Assembly: GCF_024220585.1 (NCBI RefSeq)
Contig: NZ_JAMXKF010000002.1
Span: 9,392-73,391, forward strand
DNA length: 64,000 nt
Direction of reading: 5' to 3'
Source of the DNA: Dyadobacter diqingensis
GTDB taxonomy: Bacteria > Bacteroidota > Bacteroidia > Cytophagales > Spirosomataceae
The notes under the pieces are model-generated. The model had not been told where the DNA came from. It made no database searches and saw only the letters and a list, made by a program, of their open reading frames with translations. Position numbers and translations under genes: made by a program. Every line of letters starts with the position of its first letter. Position 1 is the first letter of the stretch. Positions 34,804 to 43,281 of the stretch are shown here, piece after piece.

Positions 34804-35223
34804 ATGGCACATACTACCTTCAATCCGAAGACCCACGAAGGCCGTAATTTGAAGAGGTTCAGAGAAATGATGACTGTAAAGCAGAATGCGCTAGCGTTTG
34901 AGCTCGGCGAAGATTGGAATCAGCAAAAAATCTCACTCTTCGAACAAAAAGAAAAGATCGATTCCGACAGTTTGGAGTAAGTTGCGGCGATTCTCAAAAT
35001 CCCGGTTGAGGCAATTCGGAATTTAAACGAGGATCAAGCAATTAATATCAGTACAACTACTTTCAATGATCAGGCTGTTGGCAGTTCTCTGAATTACGGA
35101 ACTATCCAGAAAGATCCAATTGACAATTTAATGCAGCTTCATGAGGAGAAGATTGCATTGTATGAGCGGATGTTGAAGGAAAAGGATGAGATGATGGAGA
35201 GGTTGATTGAAAAAAAAATGTAA
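34804..35223 (+). pseudogene. XRE-family regulator with in-frame TAA
   Basis: From the ATG at 34804 (AHTTFNPKTHEGRNLKRF) one continuous frame of 139 codons runs to TAA at 35221, interrupted only by TAA at 34978-34980. The helix-turn-helix lies before the stop (MMTVKQNALAFELGE). Translation would resume with VAAILKIPVEAIRNLNED, then a C-terminal coiled coil (LHEEKIALYERMLKEKDEMMERLI). The codon at the stop is most simply a former CAA (Gln). As read, only 58 residues would be made, with the HTH incomplete. Confidence 0.7.
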
Positions 35224-35378
35224 ACCATTTATTAGTGCTTAATATTTCGATAGCGCAAATATTACTATCAATATTTATTCATGATATAAGGCAACTAAGT
35301 ATACGAAAGATTTTTTTCGAAATTATTGCAACATGTTAATGTTGGCAATAGTATAAACCTGACATTTCAATTGATCGT

Positions 35379-35513
35379 ATGAGCCGGGAAGTGATAGTTT
35401 ACAGCGAAGACAGGGAGGCAAAGATCGAACTGATAAAAGTTCGACTGAAACATAGTGTCAATACTTATCGGATTTTAAACTGGCTAAACAAATTATGGAA
35501 GAAGATGAATTAG
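35379..35513 (+). CDS. Small ORF upstream of the protease (44 aa)
   Basis: MSREVIVYSEDREAKIELI... ends NWLNKLWKKMN and overlaps the protease start by 19 bases. The composition is natural. It may be a small co-translated gene; no family recognised. Confidence 0.3.
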   Translation: MSREVIVYSEDREAKIELIKVRLKHSVNTYRILNWLNKLWKKMN

Positions 35514-36311
35514 ACGACTACATCGATACACTCATTAATGGAGAATTGAACAAGTTAATCGAAGGCGATATCGGGCTAGCTACATGTCAATTCTTCAAAG
35601 AGGACGATACAAAAGTTGCTGTTCCTTTTGCGTCCGGAGTATTGATTTAATTAGGGGTATCCTGTTATATTTTGACAGCCTCACATGTTATTGAGGACTG
35701 GTCGAATACTAATAAATTGATCATACCAATTAAGGATGATTATATATCTGTAGCAGGTCATGCTTATGGAACCGAGTTGGACGGAGATGACAGGCTTGAT
35801 GTCGCTTACATCAAATTAGCTCCAAGACTAGTTTCAATATTGCGTTCCTATTATCATTTTATATCGATTAGGGAAATGCTTCATCACAAGAAGTCTTTAA
35901 TAGAGGCAAATTATTGCATATTTGGTTATCCCGTTATTAATCAAAAGCGTATAGAAGGTAAAACAATTACCTTTGGGTCTGCTTATTTTTGCAAGCCAAG
36001 ATAAGGTTTTTGAATACTATGGATTAAATCCCCTTGCTCATTATGTTTTCGAATTTCAGGGTAAAGCTGTCAATACTAAAACCAATAGGTTGGAGAAAAT
36101 CAAGACGGAACACTATGGTCTAAGTGGTTGCGGAGTATGGTACGCAGACATCGAATTTAAGCACAATAAATTTAAGTCTTCAGCACATTTATTAGGAATT
36201 ATGATAGAATTCCGGAAAGGAAAATATGATTGCTTAATTGGTAATCGGATGGAAATAATTCTTGCTACCATTGAAAGGAATGAGGGAATCAAAATTAAGC
36301 GGACGATTTAA
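35495..36311 (+). pseudogene. Trypsin-like serine protease, broken twice
   Basis: Reading from ATG 35495 (EEDELDDYIDTLINGELNK), the catalytic triad is all visible: His in CYILTASHVIE, Asp in RLDVAYIKL, Ser in YGLSGCGVW. But a TAA at 35648-35650 interrupts GVLI/LGVSCYIL. One extra T in a run of five at 35986-35990 shifts the frame, so ...GSAYF must continue as ASQDKVFEYYGLN to match the downstream frame. Repairing the two gives about 271 residues. Trypsin-like proteases near HTH genes occur in defence islands; here it is non-functional as read unless the lesions are sequence errors. Confidence 0.75.
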
Positions 36312-36453
36312 AGGCGATAAAGAGCCAATGATTGGCTTTGTTAAGCGCGACAACAATTTACCTAATTGATTGGTAAGGTGATTCAAACTCTAATCAATCT
36401 TTAGATTATCAAACTTCTGATCTAATTTTACCTTCTTATAACAAACTTGAATT

Positions 36454-36747
36454 ATGACAAAAGCAGACACGGTTCTTAAGATCGTAGAAAAAACAGGAAT
36501 ACAAAAAGAACACGTTGAAAAAACACTGGAAGCATTTTTCGTAACGATTAAAGATTCAATGGCAAGTGGCGAAAACATCTATTTCCGTGGCTTTGGAAGT
36601 TTCACAAACAAAAAAAGAGCTGCGAAGACTGCGCGGAATATTTCGAAAAACACAAGCGTGTTTGTTCCGGCACATACAATTCCACATTTTAAACCTTCGG
36701 ATGATTTTGCAAATCAGGTTAAAGAAGGAAATCATCAGCACGCATAG
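36454..36747 (+). CDS. HU-family DNA-binding protein
   Basis: 97 residues, a full HU/IHF fold: TKADTVLKIVEKTGI helices, ALEAFF-type second helix, then the beta-arm with FRGFGSF and a shortened arm tip (KKRAAKTARN). It bends and compacts DNA and may help in excision, integration or transfer. The ATG is at 36454 and a terminator follows at once, so it is its own transcription unit between the defence island and the transfer operon. Confidence 0.92.
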   Translation: MTKADTVLKIVEKTGIQKEHVEKTLEAFFVTIKDSMASGENIYFRGFGSFTNKKRAAKTARNISKNTSVFVPAHTIPHFKPSDDFANQVKEGNHQHA

Positions 36748-36774
36748 GCACCTGAATAAATAACTTCCAGTTTT

Positions 36775-36806
36775 AAAGCCTTGACGGAGCATCGCCAAGG
36801 CTTTAT
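36775..36806 (+). terminator. Terminator after HU
   Basis: AAAGCCTTG and CAAGGCTTT arms with a 12-base loop, 28 bases past the stop; followed by ATTAATT rather than a pure T-run. Confidence 0.65.
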
Positions 36807-36856
36807 TAATTGCACCTCGACAATTAAACTCTGATTATCATAAACTTACACCGTTC

Positions 36857-36892
36857 AAAAGGGTCCTAAAGAAGTTGTCCCCTTTTGCTACC
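36857..36892. repeat. 36-bp imperfect direct repeat, copy 1
   Basis: Begins AAAAGGGTCCTAAAGAAGTT and ends TTGCTACC. About 80 percent identical to 36972-37007, with 115 bases between starts. Lies in the 370-base leader of the transfer operon, suggesting a regulator-binding or RNA-control site. Confidence 0.55.
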
Positions 36893-36971
36893 TTTTACCC
36901 TTACTTGGCTGAACAGCCCTTAAATTTCGGCATTTAGACCGGTAATTCTATCAAAAAACCCAAAACGTCCT

Positions 36972-37007
36972 AAAAGGGTCCAAAAAAAGTTGGACTTTAT
37001 TGCTACC
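36972..37007. repeat. 36-bp imperfect direct repeat, copy 2
   Basis: Begins AAAAGGGTCCAAAAAAAGTT and ends TTGCTACC. Second member of the pair upstream of the transfer operon. Confidence 0.55.
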
Positions 37008-37119
37008 CTATCTAAGTGTTTACTTTGTGACATCAATAAAACGAGCCGCAGCATTCACAAGGTGTCAGGATGTCTAAAAGGCTTCGAAAGTTCAACTTCT
37101 CAAGTAAACCAAATGCCCT

Positions 37120-37647
37120 ATGTTAACAGCTAATCCATGGGTGGCCTATGTATCAATTGTTACCCCGCTGCTCTCTGCCTACTACCTTCTGGTCGGTTTT
37201 ATTTTCTACCGCCATGATCTAAAAACCAGGATTTCGAGGTGGAGAAGTCCACCAGCCAAAACTAGCGATCTTTCTTTCCAACCAATACAGGTTGAAAACG
37301 GATATTCAGAAGAGCCAATTAAATTTAATTCTGAGTTTAAAATCCCTCAGGCTTATCAGGAAGAAGACGTTGAATCGGAACAGCCCTGGGAAAACGAAGG
37401 TATGATGCAGCAGTTGGAGCAATTATCGTTTCATCTAAAACAAGCCATCGAAGAAGCGCATAACAAAGAGTACAGCAAAGAAGAATTCATTCTTCTTACT
37501 CAAATGACATTTAAGGAATATCCCGCCCTATATGGCACACCGTTCCAGCTTTCGGTCAACCATTTGATTGAAGCGGAACTAGCAAAATACGGCTTTATCC
37601 ACCTGAACAGTGAAGACAGGTTGAGGATGTGGAATCAGGTTGATTGA
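37120..37647 (+). CDS. Transfer-operon hypothetical membrane protein (175 aa)
   Basis: One membrane helix near the N-terminus (VAYVSIVTPLLSAYYLLVGFIFY, residues 8-30), a basic cytoplasmic stretch, then an acidic helical region (MMQQLEQLSFHLKQAIEEAHNKEYSKEEFILL). It is the first gene of the transfer operon and lies just before traE, a position held in related ICEs by small conserved proteins of unknown role. Start ATG 37120. No enzymatic motif. Confidence 0.6.
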   Translation: MLTANPWVAYVSIVTPLLSAYYLLVGFIFYRHDLKTRISRWRSPPAKTSDLSFQPIQVENGYSEEPIKFNSEFKIPQAYQEEDVESEQPWENEGMMQQLEQLSFHLKQAIEEAHNKEYSKEEFILLTQMTFKEYPALYGTPFQLSVNHLIEAELAKYGFIHLNSEDRLRMWNQVD

Positions 37648-37661
37648 TGAGGCAGTTTCTG

Positions 37662-37697
37662 TAGGTAAGCTTCCCGTGCGTTGCGGGAAGGCCCCTA
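37662..37697 (+). repeat. Hairpin between the first transfer gene and traE
   Basis: Nested arms GTAGG/CCTAC and CTTCCCG/CGGGAAG in the 72-base gap. Possible mRNA-processing or attenuation structure. Confidence 0.4.
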
Positions 37698-37719
37698 CCG
37701 GATTTTAAAGTAGCAGTGC

Positions 37720-38064
37720 ATGTTCAACTTTAAACAGATAGAGGAGATGAGAATGAAGGGTATGTTTAAAAGCAGACGCTGGCTGCTTACAGGGAGCATT
37801 ATGCTCGGAGCAATCATTTCGAAAGCGCAAGACGGCGCGGCCGGGATTTCTGAGGCCGACACGCAGGTTAGATCCTACTTTGAGCCGGGCACCAACCTGA
37901 TGTACGCGATCGGGGCGGTTTTAGGTCTTGTAGGAGCAGTCAAAGTATTCCAAAAATGGAATGCTGGTGATCAGGATACCAATAAAGTTGCCGCAGCATG
38001 GTTTGGAAGCTGTATCTTTCTGGTAGTGGTAGCAACCGTTCTGCAATCTTTTTTCGGGGTCTAA
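37720..38064 (+). CDS. traE: Conjugation protein TraE (DUF4134)
   Basis: 114 residues. A signal or first helix ends in IISKAQDG, followed by two membrane helices (LMYAIGAVLGLVGAVKVFQKW and WFGSCIFLVVVATVLQSFFGV). The A-G-D-x-x-T-x-K-x-x-A-A-W-F-G block is the DUF4134 hallmark. This is the VirB2/VirB3-like small membrane component of the CTnDOT-type type IV secretion apparatus. A 340-base gap with a hairpin separates it from the next gene. Confidence 0.9.
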   Translation: MFNFKQIEEMRMKGMFKSRRWLLTGSIMLGAIISKAQDGAAGISEADTQVRSYFEPGTNLMYAIGAVLGLVGAVKVFQKWNAGDQDTNKVAAAWFGSCIFLVVVATVLQSFFGV

Positions 38065-38403
38065 GCAGTAAGCTTGATACTATCATTAAAATTCCTGAGG
38101 GGCTTCTTATAATTCCGGGCCGCAGAAAATTAAAGCTAGTTATAAACAGCTTCATTCGCAGCAACTGCGAGAAAAGCGTATCTGGATAACGTAAGAAGTA
38201 CTTTAATGGAACAACCGGTAAGAGGCCTAGGCCTCTGCCGGTTGTATAAAAATCACAACAAACAATCAATACTCAGACATTTAAACTCTAATGCGTTCTG
38301 AGATAATGAGCGGCAAATATCCGCAGACCGAAAGCAGAATTAAATCACCAGTTTTAATCCTTCTTCTGGATCCCTTTGAAATGCTTTCTAAACTTTAACG
38401 ACT
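38065..38403. other. Gap between traE and the traF fusion gene
   Basis: 339 bases with no supported gene. It holds a long hairpin (38211-38245) made of ACAACCGG/CCGGTTGT outside and the palindrome AGAGGCC-TA-GGCCTCT inside. Either an internal terminator/attenuator or a second promoter may sit here. Confidence 0.45.
38211..38245 (+). terminator. Long hairpin inside the transfer operon
   Basis: Outer arms of 8 bp and an inner 16-base palindrome, about 147 bases after traE. There is no T-run (ATAAAAATC follows), so partial termination, mRNA stabilisation or protein binding are all possible. Confidence 0.4.
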
Positions 38404-39411
38404 ATGGAAGAGCTACTGACAGCCGATTACCATCCCTATCTTTACCTGGATAATCCAGAGATTTTAATCAAAGATTCCCTGCAATATTCCAAGCCGCGCT
38501 CTCTGAAAAAAAAGGTAAAGAAAACCTGTGACAGGATCAGGGAGATGATTGCACTGGGTCAACCGCAGCAGGAGATTATCGATCAAAGTGTTGAGCTGAT
38601 TACATCGGAGCTTCGCCCATCACGCTTTGGTTATGTATGCGCGGTCATTGCCAGCGAGTTCCCTAGGACATTTTTAAAATGGGTAAAAGTCAATGAGCTT
38701 ACTGATCAGGTTTTAGATGTTCTCAGTGCCTGTGAGCCTGTATTTAGTCTTCTCAAATTCAATTCTTATACTGCCGAGCAGCACAGCATTTATATTACGA
38801 TATCAAACTTTATCAGGCATTACCTGAAAAGAAAGAAGAGAAATTCAGTGCCTCAGCCAAAAGTACATGGCGCTGGAAAAAGTATCGGATCCTCCGCTGT
38901 TATTGAACCAGAAGCAGCTGCCATACTCGTTCCGGTTGTCAAATCTGTACCAGCTGTCAAACAAGTACCACCGCTGAAAACGGTAACCTATTTCCAAAGC
39001 GAACTGCTCGAAAATTCAGCCACCAGCTCGGGCCGAATTCGCTCACATGTCAATAGGTTACCATCTGGTGCAATTTTAAACCCGATTGAAGAAACAGAAA
39101 TCATGGCAAATAAACAATATCCGATCAATAAGGGAATAAACAAAAGTCTTGTCTTCAAGGGACTCAAAGCGCAGTACATCGGATACATGGGACTAGGACT
39201 TCTGATTGACCTGCTGTTTTATGCAGTCCTGTATATGTTCAAAGTCAACACCTATATCACGCTGCTACTTACACTGGCTTTGGGTGCTGTCATTGCAACC
39301 ATCGTCTATCATCTGAACGCACAATATGGAGAACACGGACTGATCAAGGCCATGGCCAAAAGAAAGACACCGAAGATCATCCGCTCATTTTCAAGAAGAA
39401 TATTCCAATAG
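38404..39411 (+). CDS. traF: TraF (DUF4133) fused to an unknown N-terminal domain
   Basis: 335 residues in one frame. The last 103 (from a Met at 39103, ANKQYPINKGINKSLVFKGL) are a complete TraF/DUF4133 protein with two membrane helices (IGLGLLIDLLFYAVLYMF-type and TLLLTLALGAVIATIVYHL). The first 230 residues are soluble, helical and unrecognised (LKKKVKKTCDRIREMIALGQ...), ending in a Val/Pro/Lys repeat (VKSVPAVKQVPPLKTV). In other elements these are separate genes. The internal Met may also be used as a start. VirB3-like role in the channel. Confidence 0.8.
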   Translation: MEELLTADYHPYLYLDNPEILIKDSLQYSKPRSLKKKVKKTCDRIREMIALGQPQQEIIDQSVELITSELRPSRFGYVCAVIASEFPRTFLKWVKVNELTDQVLDVLSACEPVFSLLKFNSYTAEQHSIYITISNFIRHYLKRKKRNSVPQPKVHGAGKSIGSSAVIEPEAAAILVPVVKSVPAVKQVPPLKTVTYFQSELLENSATSSGRIRSHVNRLPSGAILNPIEETEIMANKQYPINKGINKSLVFKGLKAQYIGYMGLGLLIDLLFYAVLYMFKVNTYITLLLTLALGAVIATIVYHLNAQYGEHGLIKAMAKRKTPKIIRSFSRRIFQ

Positions 39412-39465
39412 CCCGTAGCTGGCTACAAACAAATTGGCTTTCAATCATTAAAACTTCAAATCCAA

Positions 39466-41937
39466 ATGGAAAGGTTACTCGATGACTTAATACCAATTCT
39501 GGAAATATCGGGTGGATGCCTTCTCTCCAAACAAGGCGATGTCACCATAGGCTTTAAGGTTCAGTTGCCTGAGATTTTCACACTCTCAGACCAGCAGTAC
39601 GACGCCTTTCATCAAAGCTGGGTTAAAGCGCTGAAAATGCTTCCTGTCGGAAGTGTTTTCCACAAGCAGGATTATTTTTTAAAAAGTGCCTATAAAGCTG
39701 ACTTTTCAAAGGAAGATACCAGTTTTCTGACCCATAGCTCGGAACGTTTCTTCAACGAGCGGCCGTTTCTAGATCACCGATGCTACGTTTTTATAACTAA
39801 AAAACCTGGTGACAGAAAACCTGCGAGCTCGATTTTTTCTAACCTTTTAAGGCCAAGTTTATTTCCAAAACAGACACTAAATGAACAAGCCTTGCAGGAG
39901 TTCCGTGGCAGCACAGGCCAGTTTAAAAGGATCATGGAAGATTCGGGGTTTGTAAAAATGCGTCTTTTAGATGATGGTGAGCTACTTAGCACAGCAGTTA
40001 AGCAGGGGCTATTGGAGCAGTACCTTTACTTATCAGATAACAGCTCATCCAAGCTCCTGCGTGATATCCATTTTGAAAAGGGCATAAAAATCGGTGACCA
40101 GTACTGTCAGCTCTACGCGCTGGCTGACGCAGCGGATCTGCCTGGCAGCTGCAGCCCCGGTATTTATTATGAGAAGTATTCCAGTGACCGTACCAAATTC
40201 AGTACCGGATTTGCCAGCAGTTTGGGTCAGCTTTTATCCTGTAATCATATTTACAACCAGTTCATTTTTATTGAAGACCCTGATAAGACCCTGAAGCGGC
40301 TTGAAAGCAAAAGGCTGAGACTACAATCCTTGTCGCTGCATGCCCGCGAGAACCATCTGGCACTTGATGCGACAAATGAATTTTTAAATGAAGCGATCAA
40401 AGAGCAGCGAATGCCAGTGAAAGCGCATTTTAACCTGATGGTTTGGAGCGATGATCTGACCGAGCTGAAAGAAATTAAAAATATGACTACCTCTGCACTC
40501 GCCCAGATGGACGCCAGTGCACGGCAGGAGATCGTGGGGGCTCCTCAAATTTATTGGGCAGGGATTCCCGGCAATCAGGCTGATTTTCCGATGAACGAAA
40601 CATTTGACACGTTTACTGAACAGGCTGCGTGTTTTCTGAACCTGGAATCCAGCTACCGAAATTCGATCAGTCCGGTAGGTATAAGGCTCGGTGACCGCCT
40701 GACCGGGAGGCCCATTCATGTGGATATTTCCGACGAGCCTATCAGGATGGGAATCTGTACCAACAGAAACAAATTCATCTTAGGACCGTCGGGCTCAGGT
40801 AAAAGCTTTTTTACCAACCATATGGTCAGAAGTTACTTTGAAACTGGTGCTCATATCGTACTTGTCGATGTAGGCCACAGCTATAAAGGCCTTTGTGATA
40901 TGGTAGGCGGCTATTACTTTACCTACGATGAAAAGCATCCGATCGAGTTTAACCCCTTTTTTATCCCGGAGGGTGAGCAGCTGGACACCGAAAAGAAGGA
41001 AAGCATAAAAACACTGCTTTTATCGCTCTGGAAAAAGGACGATGAGACCTTTAAACGCAGCGAGTACGTAGCGCTCTCCAATGCACTGACCCAGTACTTT
41101 TCACATCTGGACAGACACACTGAGATTTTCCCGTGTTTTAATAGTTTTTATGAGTTTTTAAAAGCGGATTTCGTGCGCATCATCGAGACTGATAATGTTA
41201 AAGAGAAAGATTTTGATATTCACAATTTCCTTTACGTTTTGATGCCTTACTACCGCGGCGGCGAGTTCGACTATCTTTTAAACGCAAGTAAAAATCTGGA
41301 TCTTTTGCATCAACGTTTTATCGTCTTTGAGCTGGATAACATCAAGGAGCATGTCATTTTATTTCCGATAGTAACGATCATCATCATGGAGCTTTTCATC
41401 AGTAAGATGCGTAAGCTGGAAGGCGTCAGAAAAGTCCTTTTGATTGAAGAAGCCTGGAAAGCAATCGCCAAAGAAGGCATGGCTGAGTACATAAAGTACA
41501 TCTTTAAAACAGTCAGAAAATACTTTGGAGAAGCCATTGTGGTGACCCAGGAGGTAGAAGATATCATTTCTTCCCCAATTGTCAAGCAGGCCATCATCAA
41601 TAATTCGGACTGTAAGATACTGCTCGATCAATCCAAATACCAGAACAAGTTTGATCAGATCCAGGAGCTTTTAGGACTGACCGAAAAAGAAAAGGCGCTG
41701 GTGCTTTCGGTTAACAAGGCAAATGATCCGCTTCGAAAATATAAGGAAGTATTTATCAGTCTCGGCGGCGTACTTTCCAAGGTATACCGGACCGAAGTGA
41801 GCCCTGAGGAGTATTTGAGCTACACCACTGAGCAGACCGAAAAAGTCAGGGTTAATGAATACGCAAAAAAATACGGAAGCATCAAAAAGGGAATTCAGGT
41901 GCTTGCGCATGAATTGGCGGCCACTGCCAGGAAATAA
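39466..41937 (+). CDS. traG: Conjugation ATPase TraG (VirB4-like)
   Basis: 823 residues, the expected length. The N-terminal region (LDDLIPILEISGGCLLSKQGDVTIGFKV) is typical of the CTnDOT TraG family. Walker A is LGPSGSGKSFFTN (about residues 438-450) and Walker B LLIEEAWKAI (about 660). The later QNNSD-like region (VTQEVEDIISSPIVKQAIINNSDCKILL) also matches. It energises pilus assembly and substrate transport at the inner membrane. The next gene follows within 15 bases. Confidence 0.95.
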   Translation: MERLLDDLIPILEISGGCLLSKQGDVTIGFKVQLPEIFTLSDQQYDAFHQSWVKALKMLPVGSVFHKQDYFLKSAYKADFSKEDTSFLTHSSERFFNERPFLDHRCYVFITKKPGDRKPASSIFSNLLRPSLFPKQTLNEQALQEFRGSTGQFKRIMEDSGFVKMRLLDDGELLSTAVKQGLLEQYLYLSDNSSSKLLRDIHFEKGIKIGDQYCQLYALADAADLPGSCSPGIYYEKYSSDRTKFSTGFASSLGQLLSCNHIYNQFIFIEDPDKTLKRLESKRLRLQSLSLHARENHLALDATNEFLNEAIKEQRMPVKAHFNLMVWSDDLTELKEIKNMTTSALAQMDASARQEIVGAPQIYWAGIPGNQADFPMNETFDTFTEQAACFLNLESSYRNSISPVGIRLGDRLTGRPIHVDISDEPIRMGICTNRNKFILGPSGSGKSFFTNHMVRSYFETGAHIVLVDVGHSYKGLCDMVGGYYFTYDEKHPIEFNPFFIPEGEQLDTEKKESIKTLLLSLWKKDDETFKRSEYVALSNALTQYFSHLDRHTEIFPCFNSFYEFLKADFVRIIETDNVKEKDFDIHNFLYVLMPYYRGGEFDYLLNASKNLDLLHQRFIVFELDNIKEHVILFPIVTIIIMELFISKMRKLEGVRKVLLIEEAWKAIAKEGMAEYIKYIFKTVRKYFGEAIVVTQEVEDIISSPIVKQAIINNSDCKILLDQSKYQNKFDQIQELLGLTEKEKALVLSVNKANDPLRKYKEVFISLGGVLSKVYRTEVSPEEYLSYTTEQTEKVRVNEYAKKYGSIKKGIQVLAHELAATARK

Positions 41938-41950
41938 ACGAATACAGATC

Positions 41951-42628
41951 ATGTTAAAAAGAACCCTATTCATCCTGATGGTGTCATTTGCCACGATCAC
42001 ACCGGTTGGAACAGCTCAAGCGGCAATCCCCTGGGCCCAGATTATCAAAGAAGCAATCAAACGGGTTGTAAAGGCTGTTGATCTTCTGATTCAAAGAAGA
42101 CAAAATGCAGTTATTAAGCTTCAGAATGCCCAAAAGGCGCTGGAAAATACGATGGCCAAATTAAAGCTTGACGAGATTACCGACTGGGTTAAAAAGCAGC
42201 GGGATCTATATAAAGAGTATTACGACGAGCTTAAAAAAGTCAAGGTTGTGATCGCTTACTATTTCAAAATAAAAGAGATCGCCCAAAAGCAGGTTTTGAT
42301 AGTGGAAGAGTACCAAAAAGCCTGGAACCTGTTTCAAAAGGACAGACATTTCACTGCCGCCGAACTTTACTACATGCAAAACGTCTATGAAGGGATGCTG
42401 GATGAGACGGCCAAAAATGTAGACCTTCTCACGCTTGTGGTAAAATCATTTTCCACCCAGATGTCTGATGTCAAACGCCTTGAAATCATTGACAAAGCGG
42501 CTGCTCAGGTTGACAAAGTCTACGATGAGCTCAGCAGCTTCAATCACGAAAATAAAGTTCTGAGTCTGTCACGCGCCAATAGTGAGTTTGACGCAAAAGT
42601 GGTCAAAGAGCTCTACGGAATCCAGTAA
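41951..42628 (+). CDS. TraI-like secreted conjugation protein (first of three paralogues)
   Basis: 225 residues from ATG 41951. Signal peptide (LFILMVSFATITPVGTAQA), then a coiled-coil-rich periplasmic protein (LLIQRRQNAVIKLQNAQKALENTMAKLKL). The terminal block (ELYYMQNVYEGMLDETAKNVDLLTLVVKS ... DVKRLEIIDKAAAQVDKVYDEL) is shared by the two next genes. TraI of CTnDOT occupies the same place between TraG and TraJ. Such proteins are VirB5-like in position. The stop is 10 bases before the next start. Confidence 0.75.
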   Translation: MLKRTLFILMVSFATITPVGTAQAAIPWAQIIKEAIKRVVKAVDLLIQRRQNAVIKLQNAQKALENTMAKLKLDEITDWVKKQRDLYKEYYDELKKVKVVIAYYFKIKEIAQKQVLIVEEYQKAWNLFQKDRHFTAAELYYMQNVYEGMLDETAKNVDLLTLVVKSFSTQMSDVKRLEIIDKAAAQVDKVYDELSSFNHENKVLSLSRANSEFDAKVVKELYGIQ

Positions 42629-42638
42629 ACAGAAAGCA

Positions 42639-43274
42639 ATGAAAAATTTAACGGTTACTTTACTGGCTCTGCTGCTTTCGAATCTTTGCCAGGCTCAAAA
42701 TTTCAGAGAATGGTTCCGGCAGACTGCCACGCAGAAACAATATCTTATTGAGCAGATCGCACAGCTGAAAATTTATCTTGAGCTCACTGAAAAAGGTTAC
42801 AAGATCGCCAAAGAGGGGTTGACCACGATTGGTGAAATCAAACGGGGCGAATTCAAACTCCATAAAAACCGCTTTGACTCACTGCTGATCGTAAATCCGA
42901 AAATCGGATCATCCAGCCGGCTGCAGCAGATCACCGACCTGCACGGCCACGTCAACCAGACCTGCGAAAAATTGCCCGCAGAGCTTGGATCCTCTTTTAG
43001 TGCCGATCAAATGACTTACATCAATAAGGTTTTAAAGTTGGTCTATGATGACTGTCAGTCTGTGCTTTCCAATCTGTTTCTTGTTATTCGAAACGGAAAC
43101 CTTTCGATGAGCGACGATCAGCGCATCGAGCGGATTGAACTCTGCTTTCAGCAGATGCAGGACAATTACATTTTTGTCAAAGATTTTGATCAGAAGACAA
43201 AGCTTCTTGCCAGGCAGCTCAAAAATGAACAGTCCGAAATCATCATCCGAAAAAATATTCACGGATTAAATTAA
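42639..43274 (+). CDS. TraI-like secreted conjugation protein (second paralogue)
   Basis: 211 residues from ATG 42639. Signal peptide (TVTLLALLLSNLCQA). It shares with the next gene the LTEKGYKIAKEGLTTIGEIKRGEFKLH, FSADQMTYINKVLKLVYDDC and LSMSDDQRIERIEL blocks. Predicted all-helical periplasmic protein. Next gene starts 7 bases after its stop. Paralogues in tandem suggest a hetero-oligomer or duplicated pilus-tip/adaptor subunits (inference). Confidence 0.75.
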   Translation: MKNLTVTLLALLLSNLCQAQNFREWFRQTATQKQYLIEQIAQLKIYLELTEKGYKIAKEGLTTIGEIKRGEFKLHKNRFDSLLIVNPKIGSSSRLQQITDLHGHVNQTCEKLPAELGSSFSADQMTYINKVLKLVYDDCQSVLSNLFLVIRNGNLSMSDDQRIERIELCFQQMQDNYIFVKDFDQKTKLLARQLKNEQSEIIIRKNIHGLN

Positions 43275-43281
43275 AACCACG

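Noticed and set aside
34978..35650. Possibility that TAA is read as glutamine in this organism or element
   Set aside because: Every other gene in the window uses TAA as a normal stop; two independent point mutations or errors are simpler.
36857..37007. CRISPR-like array
   Set aside because: Only two imperfect copies with a 79-base spacer and no cas genes.
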